Source: Nibribacter roseus
Lineage (GTDB): Bacteria; Bacteroidota; Bacteroidia; Cytophagales; Hymenobacteraceae
Reading direction: 5' to 3'
Length of the DNA: 64,000 bases
Assembly: GCF_042662225.1 (NCBI RefSeq)
Contig: NZ_JBHSYQ010000006.1
Coordinates: 186,001 to 250,000, forward strand
Shown here: positions 52,756 to 60,001 of the stretch, piece after piece
Numbering within the stretch: the stretch's first letter is position 1
Layout: each line of letters opens with the position of its first letter
Translations under genes and position numbers: made by a program
The notes under the pieces: generated by a model
The model's input: only the letters and a program-made list of their open reading frames with translations
Told to the model about the DNA's origin: nothing
Database searches by the model: none

Positions 52756-52791
52756 GTTTTTGGCCTACTTTCTTAAAAACAGGCCGAAAAC
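52756..52791. repeat. P36 palindrome, copy 20
   Basis: 36 bp, upstream of cca, with no gene end close by. Confidence 0.82.
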
Positions 52792-52940
52792 GCAAGAGAG
52801 AACTTTCCCTCTCCATAGAAGACAGCTGGGGGGCATGTTCATTTGCCAAAGCCTACCTGTTCCGCTACCTTTGCAGACTATGCAAGCGCATCGTCATTTG
52901 GCGGAGCTGCTTCTAATAGAGAGCTAAGACACGTTTGCCC

Positions 52941-54365
52941 ATGACTACCCCAGACATAACGCTTCCAGATCATCCTGTTTTTGCCGTTGTGGCCAGTGCC
53001 GCCAAAGAATTGAATACAGAAGCGTACGTGATTGGTGGATTCGTGCGGGACCTGGTGCTGAAGCGACCTTCCAAAGACATAGACGTGGTCTGCATTGGCA
53101 ACGGCATTGAGCTGGCGCAGCGGGTGGCAGACAAATTGCCCAATAAGCCTAAAGTAGCGGTGTTCAAAAACTTCGGTACGGCCATGTTGCGCACCGATGA
53201 TGGTTGGGAAGTGGAGTTTGTAGGGGCGCGGAAAGAGTCATATCGTGCGGAGAGCCGCAAGCCGGAGGTGGAGCAGGGAACGTTGGAAGACGACCTGAAC
53301 CGCCGTGACTTTACCATCAACGCCATGGGTATCAGCCTGAACCAAGGCAGTTATGGACAGCTAATTGATCGGTTTGACGGGTTGAAAGACATCCGCCGTA
53401 AAAACATCAAAACGCCGCTGGAGCCAGGCATCACCTTTTCTGATGACCCCTTGCGCATGATGCGTGCCATTCGGTTTGCCAGCCAATTGGATTTCGACAT
53501 AGACCCAGACACATTTGATGCCATTGGTGAAAACAAGGAGCGGATAAAAATTGTGTCGCAGGAGCGGATAACGGATGAACTGAACAAAATAGTCTTGTCT
53601 AAAACTCCGTCTTATGGCTTCAAGCTACTGTTTCAGACGGGACTTTTGCACCTCATCTTCCCGAAGATGGTAAAGCTGCACGGGGTGGATACCATCAACA
53701 AAAACTCTCATAAAGATAACTTTTACCATACCCTGCAGGTGCTGGATAATGTGGCGCAGGTGTCTGATGACCTTTGGCTCCGTTGGGCCGCCATTCTGCA
53801 CGACATTGCCAAACCCGAAACGAAGCGCTATAATGAGAAAGTTGGCTGGACCTTTCATGGCCACGAGGACAAAGGTGCGCGGCAGGTTCCCAAAATTTTT
53901 GCCGATTTGCGCTTGCCCCTAAACGAGCACATGAAACAGGTACAGAAGTTAGTACGCTTGCACCTAAGGCCAATTGCGCTGGTAAAAGAAACAGTAACAG
54001 ACTCAGCCATACGGCGTCTTCTCTTTGAAGCCGGCGATGATATAGACCTGCTTATGCAACTCTGCAAGGCAGACATCACCTCTAAAAACCACGATAAAGT
54101 AAAGCGTTACCTGCAGAACTTTGAGCGGGTTGAGCAAAAATTGAAGGAGGTGGAAGAGAAAGATCAGTTACGGAGGTTCCAACCAGTTATAACCGGTGAC
54201 TTGATCATGAAAACTTTCGGCATCTCGCCGTCAAAAGAAGTGGGTATTCTGAAGAATGCTATCACTGAAGCTATTCTGGAAGGCGAAATAAGGAATGAGT
54301 ATGACGAAGCTTTTGCTTACCTGCTGGTGCAGGGAAAAAAGCTAGGGCTTACTCCAGTGGCCTAA
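52941..54365 (+). CDS. cca: CCA tRNA nucleotidyltransferase / poly(A) polymerase-like, HD domain
   Basis: 474 residues from the ATG at 52941 (a TTG two codons earlier is the alternative). Head domain YVIGGFVRDLVL with metal-binding KDIDVV, RRDFTINAMG, RNA-binding helices, and a C-terminal HD domain (ILHDIAKPETKR, FHGHEDKGARQ). Adds CCA to tRNA 3' ends or adenylates RNA; the HD suggests phosphatase/phosphodiesterase activity. Converges on the TraB-like gene across P36 copy 21. Confidence 0.9.
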   Translation: MTTPDITLPDHPVFAVVASAAKELNTEAYVIGGFVRDLVLKRPSKDIDVVCIGNGIELAQRVADKLPNKPKVAVFKNFGTAMLRTDDGWEVEFVGARKESYRAESRKPEVEQGTLEDDLNRRDFTINAMGISLNQGSYGQLIDRFDGLKDIRRKNIKTPLEPGITFSDDPLRMMRAIRFASQLDFDIDPDTFDAIGENKERIKIVSQERITDELNKIVLSKTPSYGFKLLFQTGLLHLIFPKMVKLHGVDTINKNSHKDNFYHTLQVLDNVAQVSDDLWLRWAAILHDIAKPETKRYNEKVGWTFHGHEDKGARQVPKIFADLRLPLNEHMKQVQKLVRLHLRPIALVKETVTDSAIRRLLFEAGDDIDLLMQLCKADITSKNHDKVKRYLQNFERVEQKLKEVEEKDQLRRFQPVITGDLIMKTFGISPSKEVGILKNAITEAILEGEIRNEYDEAFAYLLVQGKKLGLTPVA

Positions 54366-54395
54366 CTTTTTAAAGCCTTACAAAGGTAACAAGTG

Positions 54396-54453
54396 ATAGT
54401 ATCTGCGTTTTGTGCCTGTTTTCCGCAAAACAGGCACAAAACGCAGATACTAT
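54396..54453. repeat. P36 palindrome, copy 21 (perfect 27-bp arms, overlaps stop codon)
   Basis: Perfect 27-base arms (54396-54422, 54427-54453), loop CCGC. Core 54407-54442. It includes the TAG stop of the TraB-like gene (54450-54452). Confidence 0.96.
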
Positions 54454-55343
54454 TTTTTCGTCTGAGGTGTGCTTATTCCTAAGGCACATTGCAGCGCATC
54501 TGCCTGCATTGGTACGTGGTTCCGGCCTACCACCGCCAGAACGTGTTCGCCCTTGAGCACGGCAGCAGAAAGGAGCCTGTACATATGAAGGTTCCGGTGC
54601 TCGCTGTTCAAGCGGTTGATCTCATTCGTGAATTTTCCTCCGGTTTTCTGACCGTCTCCTAGAGGGTCAAACCAAGCAGCAGGGACCTCTTGCCAGTTGG
54701 CAGGCGAGGCCCAATATTTGCCGAATGCCTCCTGCAATGCCGGAACATCTGGTATTACTTTCTCATAGCCTCTGATGACGGTGTTCACTTTGACAAGTAA
54801 TTGTGCCACGGCCTCTGTCAGTTGCTCTCCCTTCAGTCCCTTTCGGTCTCTTAACCGGCTGGCCTCCCTTAAGACAAAAAACAATTTGACCTGCTCTGGG
54901 GTGAATTTTCCTGAAGCTACCAGCTGGTCTATCTCTTGTTGAGGAGACATTTCTAGGGACTGCGTCTTAACCCCGTTGGCCTTTGCTAAATAGCGAACAA
55001 AACCTGATTCACCCAATTTCTGTATGGTTTCTGTCTCAGAGGCGGCAGTGCCGCGGTCAGGGCCTTCAAAAAATACCAGCGTGGGTTTCTGCTGGTTCCA
55101 CGCTTCTTTTATCTGGGTAAATTGCTGATGTGTAGGGTCTGTGGAATGGAAAGCGCCTATATACTGCAAGCTTCCTGAGTTCTGGCTTTTCAGGAAAAGG
55201 CTCCACTGAGTCTGAGCAGTCTCTTTCCAGTCTTTATAAGTCTTAAGTTTTGTCTCACAACTTGAAGGTGTGTTTTGGGCAAACGAATGGTTTGCCAGCA
55301 AAAGGAAAGTCACTAGAAGTGTGTTTGCTGAAGAAAATTTCAT
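54450..55343 (-). CDS. TraB/GumN (Tiki-like) family secreted protein
   Basis: 297 residues. Signal peptide (LLVTFLLLANHSFAQ), then a TraB-like fold with GAFHSTDPTHQQF, FFEGPDRGTAAS and the second His motif VVGRNHVPMQ near the end. The family has metalloprotease-type or unknown activity. Terminates inside P36 copy 21. Confidence 0.78.
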   Translation of the reverse strand: MKFSSANTLLVTFLLLANHSFAQNTPSSCETKLKTYKDWKETAQTQWSLFLKSQNSGSLQYIGAFHSTDPTHQQFTQIKEAWNQQKPTLVFFEGPDRGTAASETETIQKLGESGFVRYLAKANGVKTQSLEMSPQQEIDQLVASGKFTPEQVKLFFVLREASRLRDRKGLKGEQLTEAVAQLLVKVNTVIRGYEKVIPDVPALQEAFGKYWASPANWQEVPAAWFDPLGDGQKTGGKFTNEINRLNSEHRNLHMYRLLSAAVLKGEHVLAVVGRNHVPMQADALQCALGISTPQTKK

Positions 55344-55536
55344 AGTTAGATGGATAGAAGATTCAAATAAATGATGGCGCTGTAGAAGGAACTAAGGGCT
55401 GTCAGAAAAAAAAGTGAATCCCAAAAAAGGAGTAAAGGAGAGGTGAAGAAGCAGAGAGGGAAAATAAGGACCGGGTCTGTCAGTGGAAAACTGATGTAGT
55501 TAAACCGGTCCTCAATAGTTAACCGAAGGTGGAAGA

Positions 55537-55568
55537 AAGGAGGACTTTGCCAAAGGCGCGTCCTCCTT
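55537..55568 (-). terminator. Possible terminator hairpin
   Basis: AAGGAGGAC/GTCCTCCTT stem, 14-base loop. For minus transcripts it is followed by TTTCTTCC, a weak T-tract. Confidence 0.5.
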
Positions 55569-55620
55569 GTACAAAAACCTCGCTTCGAAATCCGTAAAAA
55601 GCGGGCTCTTGAAATTTTGT

Positions 55621-55656
55621 GCTTTAGCCTTATTTCTGGAAAACAAGGCTAAAGTA
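55621..55656. repeat. P36 palindrome, copy 22
   Basis: 36 bp variant (GCTTTAGCC), ending 5 bases past the pspC-like stop. Confidence 0.72.
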
Positions 55657-55661
55657 GCCAC

Positions 55662-58139
55662 TTATCTTCGGCGGTTTATGCTAGAGCCGCCAGACTGATC
55701 CATATCTACTTGCTGCACCGCGCCCACATATTCAATTGAGCTGGCTCCGCTGGCTTCGGCCCGTAAGTGTTCTTTTACGTTTACCACTGCACTGCTGGCG
55801 CCGCTTAGGTCAACGAAAGCACGTTGTGCCTGCATTTTATCGGCTATGATCTCGCTGGCGCCGCTGCCGTCTACATTCAGATCATCAGCGTGGCCTTTCA
55901 TGGTAACTTTTGCGGCACCGCTTAAATCAACTTCTAAACGACTGGTACTAATGCTAATGGCTACTTCGCTGGCACCAGACTGCTTTAGCTGGAACTGGTC
56001 TGGCGCGAAACCAGAAATCTCAGCTTTTGCGGCACCACTAATGTCTACCAGTCTCAAGTCTGGGGTTTCTACCTCAATAAGTACTGGGCGAGAATTGTTG
56101 CCCCACAGCTTGAATAAATCATTGTCGCGCTTCACTTTTAGAACTCCATTCTGAACCCGCACCTGCAGTTTGTCCAGCTCTTTTTCAGAACCGGTTACTC
56201 TCACGTTGTGGCGTGGTGAGTACCGAATACGCAAGTGATAGCCTCCGCCGGCTTCTACTTCGTTAAATTCACGAACTTTGTAGATCTTTGAGATGCCGGA
56301 GTATTCATCTTTCAAAATGGCCAAGTCATCATCTAAGGCTGCAGCGGTACGAGCGCCAGATGGTCTGGCGGTGGAATCCACCACGCTGCAGGTGAGGCAT
56401 ACCAAACGACCATCCTTGATCTGCCAAGTATTGGTTTCCAGGTCTTCAGAGTAATACTCCCCATTGGTGACGTCATGGCTGAAATGGTTTGCGAAACCGC
56501 TGGAGAACTGAAGCATTTTGCCCTCCGGTACCAATACTTTCACATTCAAGTCCTGATCACGGAAAATGGCATTCTCGTTGAAAGTGAAGGCATCATCAAA
56601 ACGCAGGGTGGAATCCTGCTGATTCACCTTGTAAGAAACCATTCTGGCGTTTTTGATAGCGTCTGCTTCGTTTAAGCCTCGGGCAGTAAATGTTTTGATG
56701 ATCTTGATTTCATTGCCAGTGTAGCCTTCCAGCTCTAAGTTCATACGGTGGCCGTAGTCATGTGAAGACTCACGTACATTGAACATAATGGTGTTGGTGT
56801 TTGCGGGGAAAGTCTGCTCAGTTGTATACTCACCGGTTTCTTGGAAGTAGCGTGTGGTAAGGGTAATGCCAGAAATAAGAGCCACTACCGCTATTAACCA
56901 AATACCTAACATTGACCACCCCACTGTTGGCCGTAATAAATAGCGCCGGGCCAGTAACCCAATGCCTAACAAGAAGAGCAGAATAGCCGGTATAATTCCA
57001 ACAAAAAAGCCTGCCCACACTAGCCAAGAAGGTATGGCGTTAAAGAAAGCCGAAGCCGGAATCTCTCCTAACTGTACAAATTCAGGTTGATTGATGATTC
57101 CTAAGCCAACGGTTAAGACAACCATAAAACTCACCATCAACACCCCGGCAAAGACCATCATGAGTAAGCCGGCCAGCACACGTGCCATGGTAATCAGAAA
57201 GGCTAGGAAGGGGTTAAGTATTTTAGATAATACCTGAATAATCTGTGACACTAAGCGTACCGGAAACAAAAGGACTTTAGCCAAGGTGCTCTCTTGTCCG
57301 TTGGCGTCTCTCATGTTCAGGTTGTTTTTAACAGATTCTTCAATGCTTGAGAGCGTGACGGGGTTTCCCTGCATTTGCACCCGCTCGGTTATAGACTTAG
57401 CCTCGGGTACTGCAATCCACAGTACCACATAGGCAAGTAACCCTATTCCAAAAAAGAATAACAGCAGGAAAAGCAACCGAATAATGGCAACGTCAGCGCC
57501 GAAGTAAATAGCTATACCGCTGGCCACACCGCCTAACTTCTTATCAACTGGGTCTCGGAAAAGCTTGCGCACCGGAATTTCAGGTAAGACTTCGCTTTTG
57601 GGCAAGGCAATCCAGCAGACGATGTACAGGAGCACGCCAAACCCTGAAATTCCGCCAGAGAAAGGCATTCCTATCACCAGGAACACAAAAGCCAGTCTTA
57701 TCCAGAGCGGGTCTGTTTGCAGGTAGTTGGCTATTCCGGCCGCTACGCCAGCCAGAACTTTCCGGTTCACGTCGCGGTAAAGGCGCTTCTGCTCAGAAGA
57801 TTCTGCCGTAAAAGGTGGCGGCGTTGAGTTATGAGTGCTTCCTGAAGCAGTTGGCTCTGCCTCTTCAGGCTCAACTACCAATTCAAAATCGGCCACGGTA
57901 CCCATTTGGGCGATTAGGGCCTGCACATCTTCACGGGTGATCACCTGCTTGGCAGGGTTCAATCTGGAGAAAAAGATCTCCGCGATGCGTGATTCGATGT
58001 CGGCCACTATTTCTTCGTGTCCCTCATAAGACGAGAAGTACGCCTTTACGGCGGCAAGGTACTGGCTAAGCATCTCGTAGCCATCTTCCTCCACGTGGAA
58101 GATCATGCCTTGCAAGTTGACACTTATATTCTTTTTCAT
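55662..58139 (-). CDS. Tandem PspC domain membrane protein with C-terminal GIN/DUF2807 domain
   Basis: 825 residues. N-terminal soluble part (1-95), PspC domain 1 near 113-170 (LYRDVNRKVLAGVAAGIANY), PspC domain 2 near 190-255 (FRDPVDKKLGGVASGIAIY), about four more membrane helices to residue 435, and an extracytoplasmic DUF2807/GIN beta-helix near 620-820 with repeated SGA motifs (DLSGAAKVTMKG, VDLSGASSAVV). PspC relates to envelope stress sensing. It starts two bases after the PadR gene stop, so PadR likely controls it. Confidence 0.88.
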   Translation of the reverse strand: MKKNISVNLQGMIFHVEEDGYEMLSQYLAAVKAYFSSYEGHEEIVADIESRIAEIFFSRLNPAKQVITREDVQALIAQMGTVADFELVVEPEEAEPTASGSTHNSTPPPFTAESSEQKRLYRDVNRKVLAGVAAGIANYLQTDPLWIRLAFVFLVIGMPFSGGISGFGVLLYIVCWIALPKSEVLPEIPVRKLFRDPVDKKLGGVASGIAIYFGADVAIIRLLFLLLFFFGIGLLAYVVLWIAVPEAKSITERVQMQGNPVTLSSIEESVKNNLNMRDANGQESTLAKVLLFPVRLVSQIIQVLSKILNPFLAFLITMARVLAGLLMMVFAGVLMVSFMVVLTVGLGIINQPEFVQLGEIPASAFFNAIPSWLVWAGFFVGIIPAILLFLLGIGLLARRYLLRPTVGWSMLGIWLIAVVALISGITLTTRYFQETGEYTTEQTFPANTNTIMFNVRESSHDYGHRMNLELEGYTGNEIKIIKTFTARGLNEADAIKNARMVSYKVNQQDSTLRFDDAFTFNENAIFRDQDLNVKVLVPEGKMLQFSSGFANHFSHDVTNGEYYSEDLETNTWQIKDGRLVCLTCSVVDSTARPSGARTAAALDDDLAILKDEYSGISKIYKVREFNEVEAGGGYHLRIRYSPRHNVRVTGSEKELDKLQVRVQNGVLKVKRDNDLFKLWGNNSRPVLIEVETPDLRLVDISGAAKAEISGFAPDQFQLKQSGASEVAISISTSRLEVDLSGAAKVTMKGHADDLNVDGSGASEIIADKMQAQRAFVDLSGASSAVVNVKEHLRAEASGASSIEYVGAVQQVDMDQSGGSSINRRR

Positions 58140-58141
58140 GA

Positions 58142-58480
58142 CTAATTGGATTTCTTGCGGTTGATGATGAAGGTGGTGGAATCGACCAGTTCTTGCCAGG
58201 TCAGGCGAAGCTGTTCCAGAAACTCGGTGCCGGAGGCGGTGAGTTTGTAATACTTGCGGGGCGGCCCCGAGGTAGATTCTACCCAGGAGTAGTCTAAAAG
58301 TCCGGCGTTCTTCAGTCTGGTCAGCAGTGGGTAGAGCGTCCCCTCCACTACTATCATCTTGGCGGCTGTCAATTCCTCTAGCATATCAGAGGCATAGACT
58401 TCACCGCGGGCTATGATTTCCAGAATGCAGTACTCCAGAATCCCTTTCCGCATCTGCACTTGTGTGTTTTCTACTTTCAT
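58142..58480 (-). CDS. PadR-family transcriptional regulator
   Basis: 112 residues. Winged helix: RKGILEYCILEIIARGEVYASDML, EGTLYPLLTRLKNAGLLDY, SGPPRKYYKLTASG. PadR repressors commonly sit beside PspC genes in this phylum and repress their own operon. Ligand unknown. Confidence 0.93.
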   Translation of the reverse strand: MKVENTQVQMRKGILEYCILEIIARGEVYASDMLEELTAAKMIVVEGTLYPLLTRLKNAGLLDYSWVESTSGPPRKYYKLTASGTEFLEQLRLTWQELVDSTTFIINRKKSN

Positions 58481-58904
58481 GGTCTGTGAGTCTGAATTAT
58501 TGATGCAAAGATATTGTAAGGTACTATGTAAAACAAGGTACTGTTAAAATTTATTTTTTGTTGCAGTATTTTCTAGATTGAGCTGACTTCAATTGTAATT
58601 TCTTTGGCTTTATTTGGAACTAAACTTTTTGCCAATGCCTTAGCATTGCAGCAGAATTCCGTTTGGGAGCTGTTTTAGAGAAAATAGGCTTAAAACATAT
58701 TGTGCCAGAATATTTTATGAGCTAGTGTTGGTGATTTGAGAAGTGAAAAGAGCCTGTGGTATTGAGATTTAGGCTTAAGTACTTCATTAGATTATATTAA
58801 ATTTTATAATTGTAATGTTTATAGAATTGACTATACTGATATTTAGAAGAAGCCTTTTATCTTTACATCATAATTACGGATTATAATTTCGTTACAAGTA
58901 CATT
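58481..58904. other. Divergent AT-rich intergenic region
   Basis: Between padR and the PorV-like gene. Contains P36 copy 23. A TATCTTTA near 58859 resembles TAnnTTTG loosely. No gene seen. Confidence 0.5.
58661..58696. repeat. P36 palindrome, copy 23
   Basis: 36 bp, weak left arm (GTTTGGGAG), in a divergent region. Confidence 0.65.
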
Positions 58905-59984
58905 ATGTTTAAACGATTATCTATTCTCTTGGCCCTAAGCATCTTTTGCCTGGGCTTGACTGAAAGTAATGCCCAAGAAGTTTCTGCGCCAAAATACAGC
59001 AATGAGTTTATGAACATTGGTATTGGGGCTAGAGCATTAGGCATGGGCGGAGTACAGTCAGCCATTGTGCGCGATGCCACTGCCGGTTACTGGAACCCTG
59101 CGGGTTTGGTGGGCTTGAAAAATAAACACAATGCCTCATACATGCACTCAGAACTCTTCGCTGGAATTATCAAAAACGATTTTGGGTCATATGCCGCAAA
59201 GTTAGATTCCAGCAGCGCGCTTTCTTTTTCGGTTATTAGAGTTGGGGTAGATGATATTGCTGATACCAGACGCCTCCAAAACGAATATGGAGCTATACAA
59301 TATGACAGTATAGAGTTTTTCTCAGTAGCCGATTATGCTTTTCTGGCTTCTTACGCCCGGCAGAGCAATTTAATTAAAGGCTTGACTTTGGGTGCTAATG
59401 CAAAAATTATTTACCGTAACGTAGGTGATTTTGCCAATGCCTGGGGATTTGGAATTGATGCTGGTGCCCAATTGCGTCGCGGTAACTGGCAATTCGGGTT
59501 GATGGCCCGTGACATTACCACCACTTTTACTGCCTGGAAACTTAATGCTGAAGAGCTAGAAGATACTTACCTTCAGGAAGAGACTTCCTTCAACACCAAC
59601 AGTATTGAAATAACCCTACCCCGACTTGTGTTAGGTGTAGGGCGTTCTTTCCAAATGGGTCAGAAGTTTTCTGCCTTAGTGGCCACTGATTTAGATGTCA
59701 CTTTTGACGGGAAAAGAAATACCTTGATTTCCTCCAAGTTTGCTTCAATTGATCCACGAGTTGGGGTAGAATTTGGCTACGCCAATTCTGTTTTTCTGCG
59801 TGGGGGCTTGAACAACCTTCAACAGTTTGAAGACTTTAGTGGTGAGAAAAGCTGGAAAGTGCAGCCTAATTTTGGCATTGGCGTTGCCGCCCATGGCTTG
59901 ATGCTGGACTTAGCACTTTCAAAAGTGTCTGATAATTCCCAGATGTCTTCTGTAATAGTTTCCGTTGCCTATAGTTTTGATTGA
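58905..59984 (+). CDS. PorV/PorQ-family outer-membrane protein
   Basis: 359 residues. Signal peptide (ending SNAQ), then NIGIGARALGMGGVQSAIVRDATAGYWNPAGL, the start typical of PorV/PorQ (FadL-like) barrels, and closing AYSFD. PorV shuttles T9SS cargo to the sortase PorU on the cell surface. Next gene is a C25 peptidase 17 bases downstream, matching a porU/porV-type pair. Confidence 0.88.
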   Translation: MFKRLSILLALSIFCLGLTESNAQEVSAPKYSNEFMNIGIGARALGMGGVQSAIVRDATAGYWNPAGLVGLKNKHNASYMHSELFAGIIKNDFGSYAAKLDSSSALSFSVIRVGVDDIADTRRLQNEYGAIQYDSIEFFSVADYAFLASYARQSNLIKGLTLGANAKIIYRNVGDFANAWGFGIDAGAQLRRGNWQFGLMARDITTTFTAWKLNAEELEDTYLQEETSFNTNSIEITLPRLVLGVGRSFQMGQKFSALVATDLDVTFDGKRNTLISSKFASIDPRVGVEFGYANSVFLRGGLNNLQQFEDFSGEKSWKVQPNFGIGVAAHGLMLDLALSKVSDNSQMSSVIVSVAYSFD

Positions 59985-60001
59985 TTTTGAGTACGAGTTT
60001 T

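Larger units (their letters stand above)
52289..52940. other. Long intergenic region with two P36 copies and dispersed repeats
   Basis: Contains P36 copies 19 and 20, CAGACCCTCGCAGGTCCTTC-type sequence (about 52346), a CCCTCATCCTAGCCTTCTCC element with its partner (about 52580-52610), and another AGACCTCGCAG-type fragment (about 52687). No gene accepted. Confidence 0.65.
55344..55661. other. Intergenic region with hairpin and P36 copy 22
   Basis: Between TraB-like start and pspC-like end. Contains a hairpin and P36 copy 22, otherwise purine-rich sequence with no gene. Confidence 0.55.

Noticed and set aside
52709..52927. 72-codon plus frame before cca
   Set aside because: Runs through P36 copy 20; translation has no family features.
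4203..58696. P36 copies as ordinary Rho-independent terminators
   Set aside because: Right arm ends AAAAC with no following T-run, and true terminators exist next to several copies; a terminator role is therefore not assumed.
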